From NCBI GenBank assembly GCA_903922455.1, contig CAIXTT010000230.1:1-38908 (forward strand): 38,908 nt of DNA, given 5' to 3'. Of this stretch, positions 1 to 8,383 are shown in pieces; the stretch's first letter is position 1, and each line of letters opens with the position of its first letter. The notes beneath the pieces were generated by a model that worked only from the letters and a program-made list of their open reading frames with translations, was not told the DNA's origin and ran no database searches. A program made the translations under genes and the position numbers. Source of the stretch: an uncultured Bacteroidota bacterium (GTDB lineage Bacteria; Bacteroidota; Bacteroidia; AKYH767-A; OLB10).

Positions 1-1
1 T

Positions 2-244
2 CAAGGAGCTGTTTTCTTTTGGACACTTCCATTAATTCAAAGCATGGGACTCATCAAAAAGAGATTTCTTGTTTATCTTTCCGCCATTATTATTGGTGGG
101 ATCACAAGCATACTATTGATTCCAAGTTGGAATGAATCTGGTGCGGCAATAGGACTCTTAGTTGCAAACTTGTTTATCACATTTCGCTTCCTACAAGCTG
201 GATATTATGAGCTCAACCGCACATCGATTTCATCAGCAAAATAG
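2..244 (+). CDS. Polysaccharide flippase (Wzx/PST-like), C-terminal fragment
   Basis: The reading frame is open from the first bases of the window, so this is the last 80 codons of a gene that begins upstream. The visible part has two hydrophobic segments, around VYLSAIIIGGITSILLIPSW and GAAIGLLVANLFITFRFL, separated by a short polar turn, and ends in a polar tail. The G-A-A-I-G-L-L-V-A-N pattern is typical of the last helices of MATE/PST-type oligosaccharide flippases, which move undecaprenyl-linked repeat units across the inner membrane. The position at the head of a glycosyltransferase cluster fits. An ATG at 44 lies inside the frame and is unlikely to be a true start. With so little sequence, another multi-helix transporter cannot be excluded. 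Confidence 0.6.
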   Translation, partial: QGAVFFWTLPLIQSMGLIKKRFLVYLSAIIIGGITSILLIPSWNESGAAIGLLVANLFITFRFLQAGYYELNRTSISSAK

Positions 245-279
245 TAAGAATTTCGCATACAAAAAAATTATACATTGAC

Positions 280-1023
280 ATGAGTATCTTAGAAGCTAGT
301 AGAAAATCAGTCGCATTTAAACATCCAATTGCGGCACTTTCCTTTTATATGGGAAACAAGAGTGCACTGCATGAAGCTATCATTCTTGATGCGGCAAAAT
401 ATATTTTTGGCTCTAATACTGATCTTCGTCCTTGGAAAAATGCTTTGTCAGAAATTACGTCCAAGGCTCTCATTCCACCTAACGAAAATACTTTTGATGT
501 AGTAGTTGGTAATAACTTGAATACAACTTTTGGAAAATGGATTTGGTGCTGTGTACGTGTTTTACAGCCTGATTCCATGATTGAAACTGGAGTTGCGCAT
601 GGTTCTTCATCGTGGATAATTTTAAATGCCATGCACAAAAACGGCAAAGGAAAATTGTATTCTATCGATCTACCGAATCATGATACCAACAAAGACTACA
701 ACTTTAAGCACACGCAACCTGAAACGGGATGGATGGTGCCCGACCTATTAAAATCGCAATGGGAATTACATCTTGGCTATGCTCAAGAGCTACTTCCCAT
801 GTTATTAAACAGACTTCAAAAAATTGATATTTTCTTTCACGATAGTGATCACAGCTATGAGCATATGAAATTTGAGTTTGAAACTTCATCTCCTTTCATT
901 CGCAAAGGAGGGTTGATGCTGAGTGATGACGTTCATAAAAACGAAGCTTTTACTGAGTACGTAGCAAATACTAAATACAAAGCATTGCAATTTAACAAAG
1001 GAGGGTGTGCTATTGCACAATAA
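280..1023 (+). CDS. Class I SAM-dependent methyltransferase (Methyltransf_24-like)
   Basis: A 247-residue protein with a class I methyltransferase core. Motif I is MIETGVAHGSSSW (about residues 100-112), followed by the acidic end of strand 2 in LYSIDLPNHD. The segment FFHDSDHSYEHM then matches the H-D-x-x-H-x-Y signature of the Methyltransf_24/cephalosporin-hydroxylase-like group, and GGLMLSDDVH closes the core. Members of this group in glycan loci usually methylate a sugar hydroxyl or a precursor, but the substrate cannot be read from sequence. It starts 35 bases after the flippase stop and ends 3 bases before the next glycosyltransferase, so it is probably co-transcribed with both. Confidence 0.8.
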   Translation: MSILEASRKSVAFKHPIAALSFYMGNKSALHEAIILDAAKYIFGSNTDLRPWKNALSEITSKALIPPNENTFDVVVGNNLNTTFGKWIWCCVRVLQPDSMIETGVAHGSSSWIILNAMHKNGKGKLYSIDLPNHDTNKDYNFKHTQPETGWMVPDLLKSQWELHLGYAQELLPMLLNRLQKIDIFFHDSDHSYEHMKFEFETSSPFIRKGGLMLSDDVHKNEAFTEYVANTKYKALQFNKGGCAIAQ

Positions 1024-1026
1024 ATA

Positions 1027-2211
1027 ATGTCGAATCCTTATATTATTTATTTATCGCCCTATGACATTCTACGACCTCGAACTAATCAATTAAGTGATGT
1101 TCGATTTACAGAAGGCTTTTCACAAAACCAATGTCACACTCATCTTATAGTGCCCTATGTTGAACGCACCGATAATATTTCGAAGAAAGAAGTTGCAGAG
1201 ACTTATGGATTAAAGAGTCATTTGAATATTCATTATAGTCCCACTCATTTTACAGAAGATGTAAAAGGCGGCTGGCAATTGGCACAAGTTGCTTGGCATG
1301 GTATACGAACCACCTTTACTATTTTAAAACAACGGAAAAATAAAAATCAAACCTACATTATCAGCAGGAGTTCTCATTTACTTCGCCCCTATTTTACGCT
1401 GAGAAAAATATTTCCTTCTCGATTTAAAAATGTTGTACTCATCCATTGGGCTCATGATTTCCATACCAGCAAAAATCATCAACGCATTCATCAATTAGCA
1501 GACTATATTATCGCTACCAATAGTTCAATTCTAAATTCCATTCTAAAAATTTCAAAAAGAAAAAGTTTAGATGGAAGCTTTACATTAAACCCGATAACAG
1601 AATCGCAAGCGTTAGAATATTTCACAAAAGGAGAAGCCAGGAAAGAAGTAAAACTCACTCATATCAAAACGCCTTTAGTGGTTTACACTGGTAAAATAGG
1701 AATTAACTATGATAAGGAATTAAAGTACATTTTAGAGGCGGCTCAACAACTTCCGCAATACACCTTTCTTTTTACGGGTGGAAAGCCAAAAACAATAGTC
1801 TTCTGGGAAGACTATTGCTCTAGTTTAGGACTAAACAATATTGTATTCACTGGATACTTATCCGACTATCGAAAAATTAAATACTACCAATATAGTGCTG
1901 ATGTTCTAATTTCATATTATACAAAACAAGGACATGATGTTCGTTACAATTTTCCGAACAAGATATGTGAATACATGTTAACTGGAAATCCGATGGTTAG
2001 TCCAAACTATCCTGCTACACAAGACCTTTTAAATGAAAACAACTGTACCTTTACCTCACCAGAAAATAGTAAAGCATTAGCAAATAGTATAAAGGAAATA
2101 ATTGAAAATCCTTTACCAGCTCAGCAGAAAGCACAACAGGCAGCTAAGGATGTAAGAGAAATTACTTTCAAGAAAGTCGCAGCTCGACTATTAAAGCAAT
2201 TCCCAAAATGA
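1027..2211 (+). CDS. Glycosyltransferase, GT-B fold
   Basis: A 394-residue protein with a GT-B layout. The N-terminal half (about 1-190) is the acceptor domain. The C-terminal half opens with VVYTGKIGINYDKEL (about residue 218), the usual start of the nucleotide-sugar-binding domain in GT4-like enzymes, continues with FTGGKP and FTGYLSDY, and reaches PNKICEYMLTGNPMV near residue 310, where the conserved E of the E-x7-E region lies. It would add one sugar to a lipid-linked repeat unit at the cytoplasmic face of the membrane. Donor and linkage are unknown. Its stop overlaps the start of the next gene in an ATGA arrangement, which suggests translational coupling. Confidence 0.82.
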   Translation: MSNPYIIYLSPYDILRPRTNQLSDVRFTEGFSQNQCHTHLIVPYVERTDNISKKEVAETYGLKSHLNIHYSPTHFTEDVKGGWQLAQVAWHGIRTTFTILKQRKNKNQTYIISRSSHLLRPYFTLRKIFPSRFKNVVLIHWAHDFHTSKNHQRIHQLADYIIATNSSILNSILKISKRKSLDGSFTLNPITESQALEYFTKGEARKEVKLTHIKTPLVVYTGKIGINYDKELKYILEAAQQLPQYTFLFTGGKPKTIVFWEDYCSSLGLNNIVFTGYLSDYRKIKYYQYSADVLISYYTKQGHDVRYNFPNKICEYMLTGNPMVSPNYPATQDLLNENNCTFTSPENSKALANSIKEIIENPLPAQQKAQQAAKDVREITFKKVAARLLKQFPK

Positions 2212-3197
2212 ATGCCGAAAGAAATTTAAAACTATTTTTGGAAAAAGGGTATGTCACTAAACTGGACCGAAAACTTTCACTTTTATTACCTTTCTACTCT
2301 TCCCAAATTGCTAAACGAGTTTTTTCAAAAATTAATACGGTAGCACATTCGCATGCTGGATCTTATTCTCAAGTAACCCCATCTGTTTACACAGGGATTA
2401 ATTCAGTTGTCAAACTAATTCAACAACAACTTCAGGAATCAACATTAACTTCTATAAAAGCAGCAATTGTTCATGGAAGCATTGGTGATGGAAATGAAAT
2501 TGGCTATAGTGATTTTGATGGAATTGTGATTGTCGATGCAAATGAAATAAAAAATGTGAAGCATCTACTTGAGCTACACCAACTCATCAAAAAAACCGAA
2601 CTACTGTTTTTTGAGCAAGATGCTTTACAGCATCATGGATGGGCGATATTTCTCTTAAACGATTTACGAGACTTTAAGGATCATTTATTCCCTCTTGAAC
2701 TCATTCAAAACGGCAAAACTATTTTTGCAGCAGATGCATTCACAATAGAAGCTCAGAACACCTCCAAGAAAGACCAATATAAAGCTGTTCTCAACAATCT
2801 ATGTTCCTCCATTGTACATAAAGCCTCTCATTTATCTACACTTAGAAATCAGTATATTTTCAAGAATTTACTAAGTGAAATCATGCTTTTACCAGCTGCA
2901 TTTTTACAAGCAAAATATTATAAAACCATTTCAAAAAAGGAAAGTTTTTCCAAGCTAAAAAATGACTTTCCAACTATTGATATAACGATTTTGAATTGGG
3001 CAAGTGATGTTCGTCTAAATTGGGCACAAGATTCTTTAAATTTAAAAACACAACTTTTTCACCAATTTAAAAATGCGGGGCTTCCAATTTCATTATTAGC
3101 TCCCAAAACACCAGAAAATATTTTAGTTCAGTTGGATGAAAAATGGAAGCTTCAAGTTATTTTACTTTGCAATTCGCTCTTACAAGAATCGAATTAA
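2208..3197 (+). CDS. Nucleotidyltransferase-fold protein in the glycan cluster
   Basis: A 329-residue protein of unknown substrate. The recognisable part is a minimal nucleotidyltransferase (Pol beta-like) core at about residues 86-110: an HGS motif, a short loop, then YSDFDGIVIVD. This gives the G-S plus D-x-D arrangement that binds metal and nucleotide triphosphate in this superfamily. The first 85 and last 150 residues show no familiar domain and are largely helical in character. The start overlaps the preceding glycosyltransferase by four bases (ATGA), and its 3' end overlaps the convergent sulfotransferase by four bases. It could transfer a nucleotidyl group to a sugar, lipid or protein. 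It has a distant counterpart in the same locus at 5582-6559. Confidence 0.6.
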   Translation: MNAERNLKLFLEKGYVTKLDRKLSLLLPFYSSQIAKRVFSKINTVAHSHAGSYSQVTPSVYTGINSVVKLIQQQLQESTLTSIKAAIVHGSIGDGNEIGYSDFDGIVIVDANEIKNVKHLLELHQLIKKTELLFFEQDALQHHGWAIFLLNDLRDFKDHLFPLELIQNGKTIFAADAFTIEAQNTSKKDQYKAVLNNLCSSIVHKASHLSTLRNQYIFKNLLSEIMLLPAAFLQAKYYKTISKKESFSKLKNDFPTIDITILNWASDVRLNWAQDSLNLKTQLFHQFKNAGLPISLLAPKTPENILVQLDEKWKLQVILLCNSLLQESN

Positions 3198-4006
3198 AGT
3201 AACGGATAGTTTAATCTTTCCATTACTTTTGCCGCAATATGATTAAAGCTTTCAATTTGCACATTATTTAGGCGGGCGATAGCTTCTTGATTCATATCCT
3301 TTATTTCTGCGCTCACCTTATGAATTTGAAAACTCTTCCTAAAAATAGATTCGTCTATATCATCAATACTTAAAAAACCAGCTACCTTTTTCATGGTTTC
3401 CACTGGATTTGCAACCAACTCTTCATACTTTAATTGAAGATGATTTTTTAAGAATAGGATATCATTCAACAAAATTTCGTTAGAGACACTCCATTGCGTA
3501 GAAGCCTTTTCAATGCTATGATTTTCCTTTCGATGAATCCCTTCACTCACCGCATATCCATTACGAAACAATGAAATAAAATAGGCATTCGGAAAATTAG
3601 CTTGCAACCATTTTGTTCTAGCGGCATTGAGTATTGTTTTCTCAATCAAAATTTTTCTTTTGGGATGATTATAAAAAAAGCCCCATTCTCGTCGGAGTTT
3701 ATTCGCATCAATAGTTGTAGCTGAGTTTTCATCCAAATAAAACAAATCCGATTTCAAAGCCCATAAACGTGGCAGATCGTAATTGGCGCCGCGAGGAAGT
3801 TGGCTGCTATAAAATTGTCCTTCATTGGGCATACTGCCAATATGTGGATGGGCGGCAAGCAAATTATGTAGCAAAGTGGTGCCAGAATTATAGCAACCAA
3901 CGATAAAAACCCATTTCTCAGGATGTGGTTCAGCTATGAACAAATGACCCATAGACTTCAACTTCAGTTTAGCCCATAGCTTCAGTTTTGTTGAAAACCC
4001 ATTCAT
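3194..4006 (-). CDS. PAPS-dependent sulfotransferase
   Basis: A 270-residue protein read leftwards, the only minus-strand gene in the glycan locus. The 5'-phosphosulfate loop is visible as GCYNSGTTLLHNLLAAHP near the N terminus (about residues 36-53), and the 3'-phosphate motif as SLFRNGYAVSEG near residue 145. Both are diagnostic for the Sulfotransfer family, which transfers sulfate from PAPS to a hydroxyl or amine. There is no signal peptide, so it acts in the cytoplasm, presumably on the lipid-linked glycan or its precursor. A GTG six bases upstream (4012) could also start the frame, but the ATG at 4006 is preferred. A TAnnTTTG box lies immediately upstream. The gene converges on the nucleotidyltransferase-fold gene and diverges from the gene at 4081. 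Confidence 0.85.
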   Translation of the reverse strand: MNGFSTKLKLWAKLKLKSMGHLFIAEPHPEKWVFIVGCYNSGTTLLHNLLAAHPHIGSMPNEGQFYSSQLPRGANYDLPRLWALKSDLFYLDENSATTIDANKLRREWGFFYNHPKRKILIEKTILNAARTKWLQANFPNAYFISLFRNGYAVSEGIHRKENHSIEKASTQWSVSNEILLNDILFLKNHLQLKYEELVANPVETMKKVAGFLSIDDIDESIFRKSFQIHKVSAEIKDMNQEAIARLNNVQIESFNHIAAKVMERLNYPLL

Positions 4007-4011
4007 AGCCA

Positions 4012-4019
4012 CAAATTTA
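4012..4019 (-). promoter_or_regulatory. Candidate -7 promoter box of the sulfotransferase
   Basis: Read on the minus strand this is TAAATTTG, an exact match to the Bacteroidota -7 consensus TAnnTTTG. It ends only five bases before the preferred ATG at 4006, so a transcript from it would be nearly leaderless. No clear -33 TTG was found at the usual spacing, so this remains weak. Confidence 0.35.
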
Positions 4020-4061
4020 CATTAGTCTAATCAATGTTCTACTCGATATTGCATTAAAAGT

Positions 4062-4069
4062 TACTTTTG
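4062..4069 (+). promoter_or_regulatory. Candidate -7 promoter box of the main glycan operon
   Basis: TACTTTTG matches the Bacteroidota -7 consensus TAnnTTTG and lies 11 bases before the ATG at 4081. It sits in the only gap (4007-4080) that separates the minus-strand sulfotransferase from the long plus-strand block, where a promoter is needed. No convincing -33 element accompanies it. Confidence 0.45.
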
Positions 4070-4080
4070 CTTTAGATTAA

Positions 4081-5589
4081 ATGAGCGAGCATATCCTAAT
4101 TCTATTGAATGAAAGAAGTCGAACCGACTTCCTCGATGATCTCCAACAGCTCATCCATTCCTTTTCCGATCACTCACTTTTACTTTATTTCACACCTTCT
4201 TCTCCTGAAATTGAAATGGGAATACCCTTCCCTTTCCGACAGTTTCCAGGACAATATAGAGGGGATATACCGGTTCTAAATACAGGGATTCCTAGAGATG
4301 AATTCAAAATAACACTCCTTTTAAATTTGAGCGGGCAGAATATTTTAGATGATCAATTGCGAAATATTCCAGAAATTAAATCTGAATTTTTTAGTCAGTT
4401 ATACATGCAGTATAGTCCATCTATCATTAACGGAATTATTCAGCAAAACAATCAATGTTCATTTGCTGTGACATTAAGAGACAAAAATAACGATCTCTAC
4501 CAGCTTGTAGAAGGTACATTTAAGTTGCTGAATTATGATTATAAAAAAGCACTAGAACTTATTTTCCGTGGAAATATTCATTTATTGGCAGATGGGTTGA
4601 AACGTTATTTCAAAAATAAAATTGGAAATATGATTGGTAATGACTCCCCAACGGAGTCTATAAATGCTGCCAAACTACATTTATTAAAGCGTCGATTAAA
4701 TCAAAATAAATTCAAGCATCGCATCCAGCAACTGTTTTATTATGACAAATGGAACATAGGAATTATCGATGCTCCCATCGAAGAAGTAGCCTTACAAAAA
4801 AATAAAACTTGGGACGTAAAATGGCTTGAAGAAGCAAAGGAAACTCAATTCAATGCAGATCCATTTGGTTTTGAAATCGATGGAAATCATATCCTTCTTT
4901 TTGAAAATTACATCAACAAAAAAGGGGAAATCAGTTCGAAAATAAATACCGAAGAAATAAAACCTCAATTAGAATTACCTATTCATTTAAGTTATCCTTA
5001 TACATTTTTTTATAAGGGAAGTTGGTATTGTTTGCCCGAACAAAGTGCATCGAATAAATTAGAAATTTTTCAAATTCATCCCACCACTTACCAGCTTGGA
5101 CGTCCTGTAGAAATCCTTTCTAATTTCAAAGCAGTGGATCCTAGTTTGATTTTCAAAGATGAGAAATGGTATTTATTCTGTACGGATGCCAGCGACAAAG
5201 GTGCGGATGTTCGACTTCATATTTTTATTGCGGATATATTAACTGGGCCCTATCGTCCACATCAAAAAAATCCAGTCAAGACCGACATTTCGTCCGCACG
5301 TTGCGGAGGTAAAATATTCACACATGAAGGAATAATTTATCGTCCATCGCAAGATAGCAGTGAAACCTACGGCGGAGAAATTGTTATACAACGTATCGAT
5401 TTACTCACAGAAGAAAATTTTTCGGAGACTGAAATCAATCGCATACAACCCGCCCATCTGCAGGGAAAATATAGCAAAGGATGCCATACGCTTTCATCTT
5501 TAGGAAAACGTACTTTAGTAGACGGAAAAAGAGAAATTTTTAGCTTTCGAAACTTTTTCCAAAAATTGCGTAAAAAACAGAATGCCTAA
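4081..5589 (+). CDS. Formyltransferase-like / GINT1-type beta-propeller fusion protein
   Basis: A 502-residue two-part protein. The C-terminal half (about 230-490) resembles the N-terminal domain named after glucosamine inositolphosphorylceramide transferase 1. WDVKWLEEAKETQFNADPFG and HILLFENYINKKGEISSKI are its hallmark stretches, followed by blade-like repeats with WYCLPEQ and WYLFCTDAS. The N-terminal half (1-200) looks like a worn formyltransferase-like domain: LLLNLSG near residue 96, then a segment ending in TLRDKNNDLYQLVEGTF. The catalytic N-x-H-D set of true formyltransferases is not visible. Proteins of this build occur in bacterial glycan clusters and their reaction is not established to my knowledge. 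It is the first gene of the long operon and overlaps the next by eight bases. Confidence 0.6.
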   Translation: MSEHILILLNERSRTDFLDDLQQLIHSFSDHSLLLYFTPSSPEIEMGIPFPFRQFPGQYRGDIPVLNTGIPRDEFKITLLLNLSGQNILDDQLRNIPEIKSEFFSQLYMQYSPSIINGIIQQNNQCSFAVTLRDKNNDLYQLVEGTFKLLNYDYKKALELIFRGNIHLLADGLKRYFKNKIGNMIGNDSPTESINAAKLHLLKRRLNQNKFKHRIQQLFYYDKWNIGIIDAPIEEVALQKNKTWDVKWLEEAKETQFNADPFGFEIDGNHILLFENYINKKGEISSKINTEEIKPQLELPIHLSYPYTFFYKGSWYCLPEQSASNKLEIFQIHPTTYQLGRPVEILSNFKAVDPSLIFKDEKWYLFCTDASDKGADVRLHIFIADILTGPYRPHQKNPVKTDISSARCGGKIFTHEGIIYRPSQDSSETYGGEIVIQRIDLLTEENFSETEINRIQPAHLQGKYSKGCHTLSSLGKRTLVDGKREIFSFRNFFQKLRKKQNA

Positions 5590-6559
5590 TATGCGATTTA
5601 TCGATCATCCTCAACCTGCAGCGCGTAGTTTATACGACGAAGCGGTACAGGGAATTATTGATCGCAATAAGCATCTACTCGGCTTAAAATCAATCGTTCA
5701 GTTCGGAAATATAACTACTCCTGGAATATCGGATATTGATCTATTATTCGTTTTTAAAAATAAACAAGAGTGCTTAGCTACGGGATTAGAAAACTTACCC
5801 GAAGTTCACCGAAACTTGTTCACGCATGGGATCATGGCTCTATCAGAAAATCAATATACTGATAATGAATATTATACGATTTGGAGTGAACATCATTTAG
5901 TTTGGGGAGAAAATCCATCCAACCCAGAGCGGAAACGCAGCCATGAAGATGAAACGATTTTAAAAATCCAAACTGCAGTTGAATTTCTGATTGCCAATTT
6001 CATTGACATTAAAATTCAAAAAGAGTATCAAATTGTAAAGCTGCGTGCATTACTTCAACACATGAAGGGTATATTATATGATCTCGAATATTTAAATGAT
6101 TCTCATAGTATACTACATCCTCATTTAATTGATCTAAAAGAAATAATTCGCAATTGGTTTGAAGCCATTCCGTCGGAAAAAAAATTAATTGAATGGTTTT
6201 TCTCCTTCGAAAAACTTTATGATAAATATGTTGATCAGGTGTTGTTAAAACATCCTATGTATTTACCTTCAAGAGATGTTTTACTGATTTCAAAGAATAT
6301 GATTTTGAAAAATGATTCCCATGTAAATTTCAAAAGAAATGGGATTTTGCTCCCTACCTTTTTAAGTTTCGCCGGGAGATCTTATGTTAAACTTCAACAT
6401 CGATTTAATCAATTTACGATTTCTTGTCCACTCACACATCAAGCCGCGCCCATCGTAAAAGAGCGATTCGAATTTTTAGTTCGCATGAAAGAGTATAACC
6501 GACAATATTTACCTAATTTTATGACGATAACCACTAGCATTACCGCCAAACTTATCTAA
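5582..6559 (+). CDS. Second nucleotidyltransferase-fold protein, altered motif
   Basis: A 325-residue protein of unknown function. Around residues 39-60 it shows SIVQFGNITTPGISDIDLLF, which follows the nucleotidyltransferase pattern of a glycine-containing loop and then D-x-D (SDIDLLF). The canonical G-S is G-N here, so the metal site is kept but the nucleotide-binding serine is replaced. The rest is mostly helical, with no other recognised domain. The start at 5582 overlaps the preceding gene by eight bases; an in-frame ATG at 5591 is an alternative start. It resembles the protein at 2208-3197 in size and layout, and a second such gene in one locus suggests a specific modification step rather than chance. 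It could act on the same glycan or be regulatory. Confidence 0.5.
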   Translation: MPNMRFIDHPQPAARSLYDEAVQGIIDRNKHLLGLKSIVQFGNITTPGISDIDLLFVFKNKQECLATGLENLPEVHRNLFTHGIMALSENQYTDNEYYTIWSEHHLVWGENPSNPERKRSHEDETILKIQTAVEFLIANFIDIKIQKEYQIVKLRALLQHMKGILYDLEYLNDSHSILHPHLIDLKEIIRNWFEAIPSEKKLIEWFFSFEKLYDKYVDQVLLKHPMYLPSRDVLLISKNMILKNDSHVNFKRNGILLPTFLSFAGRSYVKLQHRFNQFTISCPLTHQAAPIVKERFEFLVRMKEYNRQYLPNFMTITTSITAKLI

Positions 6560-6560
6560 C

Positions 6561-7280
6561 ATGAGGTGGACAAATCCCGGTGCCATCATTGAGAATACGA
6601 TTCGCGCCAATCAACTAAAAGCATTCTTTGAAAACCTTGGTCAAAAAGAATGCTTATTGGATTTAGGATGTGGTCCACGCCCCCATTTTTCAATTTATCA
6701 GCCCTATTTCTCAAAAACGATTGGTGCAGATTTAGCCGATTCACCTTTTCCAAAAAAAGAAATTGATATTTATTGTAGTGCTACTCAAGTTCCATTGCCA
6801 TATGAAAGTGTAGATGTGATTTTATGTACAGAAGTATTACATGATCTTCCAGAACCAGATTTATTTTTCACCGAAGTGAAACGATTGTTAAAAAAAGGCG
6901 GCGTACTGGTGATGACAAGTCCATTTGTTGTTCCCATTGTTGATGGTTCATTCGACCACTATCGGTATACAAAGCAAGGATTGATCTATCGAATCCAAAA
7001 ATCTGGTCTTGAAGTTAAATCCATTGAAGAGGTAGGCGATCTATTTGCTACCATTATCACTTTATGCATTAAACCCAGCTTAAAAATCTTCAATGCCCTC
7101 TCTAAAATGCTGCATATAAAGGCCATTTATTCCATTTACAACCCCATTTTATTTATTTTAGTCGTATTACCTCAACTCTTTTACTTGTTTTTATCCAACC
7201 TTCCTATCATAAAATCGATCTTTAAAAGATTTCGTTACGGACCAATCGGATATGTATCTATTGCCCAAAAATCTACGTAA
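6561..7280 (+). CDS. SAM-dependent methyltransferase (Methyltransf_11) with hydrophobic C terminus
   Basis: A 239-residue class I methyltransferase. Motif I is LLDLGCGPRPHFSIY (about residues 32-46), the strand-2 acidic residue follows in TIGADLADSPFP, and the motif II region is VILCTEVLHDLPEPD. KGGVLVMTSPF and the H-Y-R-Y-T segment after it are typical of the family. Residues about 175-215 are strongly hydrophobic (two stretches around YNPILFILVVLPQLFYLFL), which suggests membrane attachment and hence a lipid-linked substrate. It starts two bases after the preceding stop. Substrate unknown. Confidence 0.78.
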   Translation: MRWTNPGAIIENTIRANQLKAFFENLGQKECLLDLGCGPRPHFSIYQPYFSKTIGADLADSPFPKKEIDIYCSATQVPLPYESVDVILCTEVLHDLPEPDLFFTEVKRLLKKGGVLVMTSPFVVPIVDGSFDHYRYTKQGLIYRIQKSGLEVKSIEEVGDLFATIITLCIKPSLKIFNALSKMLHIKAIYSIYNPILFILVVLPQLFYLFLSNLPIIKSIFKRFRYGPIGYVSIAQKST

Positions 7281-7288
7281 AAACGCGA

Positions 7289-8380
7289 ATGCTTCCTCTA
7301 AAAATACTACATATAATTTGGTCAACCGAAATGGGTGGTATTAGCAAAGTTGTATTGCACCTTTGTGAAGAACAGCAAAAAGATCATGAATTGCAAATAA
7401 GTGTATATTGTGCGAAAGGCAAATCAGCATTATTTGAATCATTTGAAAAAAAAGGAATTTCAATTTTTGCAGGTCAATTTAAAGGAGCATTACAAATTTC
7501 CTTTTCGTCGTACAAAGAATGCAAACTGTTAATGGCAAAATTTGATCTTATCCATTTTCATTCTTACAATCCGCTCCTAGCCTTTGCAGCCAAGCAAAGC
7601 GGTAAAAAAATAATTTACACGGAGCATGGAAATTTTGGCATCGGAAGAAAAAAGAAATTGAATGATCTTATTGTAAGATGGATGCAAAAGCAGTTCTTGA
7701 ATAAAAGTATTGATGCCATCTCATTCAATTCAGAATTTACAAAGAGCACATCCATTCATCGTTTTGGACTATCTCGACCCATCAAAGAAGTAATTTATAA
7801 TGGTGTTCCCGTAAACTTGAATTCTGCGCATTCAACAAATCAATTTCGAAAATCAGAAAACGAATTTCTAATTGTTGCAATTGGTCGACTTGCTCAAGTA
7901 AAACGATTTGATCGATTACTAACTACCATCTCAAAAATTGAATCTTCTAATCTCCGATTAATCATCATGGGCACGGGACCTGAGGAAATATCATTAAAAA
8001 AACAAGTTTATGATTTAAAAATTACTGACAAAGTAAGCTTCGTAGGACAAGGAAATTCACTTCAGTTACTTCAAGAATCCAATCTATGTGTTATTCCTAG
8101 CCAAGGTGAAGCATTTGGATTGGTTGCCATAGAAGCCTATCAAAAAGGAAAACAAGTTCTTGTGTTTGAAGATGGTGGTGGAGTGACCGAAATTGTAAAA
8201 CAATTAGAACCTCATTCTGTAATTAAAACAGAAAGTGAATTAGGTGATCTCGTTACATCTTTGATTCAAGAACCAATCGAACAAAATGCAACAAAAATGA
8301 GTGCAAGGAAAAGTTATGCTGCACAATTTTCAATGCAGGTGATGTCATCTAAAATTAAAAATCTATATTTATCCAACTAA
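7289..8380 (+). CDS. Glycosyltransferase family 4-like
   Basis: A 363-residue GT-B enzyme. The N-terminal domain opens with LHIIWSTEMGGISKVVLHL, the usual glycine-rich acceptor loop of GT4 proteins. The C-terminal domain begins with VAIGRLAQVKRFDRLL (about residue 196) and holds PSQGEAFGLVAIEAYQKGK (about 269-287), the E-x7-E motif that contacts the donor sugar. It is a retaining transferase by family and acts in the cytoplasm on the growing repeat unit. Donor and acceptor unknown. It is separated from the preceding stop by 8 bases and from asnB by 3. Confidence 0.85.
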   Translation: MLPLKILHIIWSTEMGGISKVVLHLCEEQQKDHELQISVYCAKGKSALFESFEKKGISIFAGQFKGALQISFSSYKECKLLMAKFDLIHFHSYNPLLAFAAKQSGKKIIYTEHGNFGIGRKKKLNDLIVRWMQKQFLNKSIDAISFNSEFTKSTSIHRFGLSRPIKEVIYNGVPVNLNSAHSTNQFRKSENEFLIVAIGRLAQVKRFDRLLTTISKIESSNLRLIIMGTGPEEISLKKQVYDLKITDKVSFVGQGNSLQLLQESNLCVIPSQGEAFGLVAIEAYQKGKQVLVFEDGGGVTEIVKQLEPHSVIKTESELGDLVTSLIQEPIEQNATKMSARKSYAAQFSMQVMSSKIKNLYLSN

Positions 8381-8383
8381 GTT

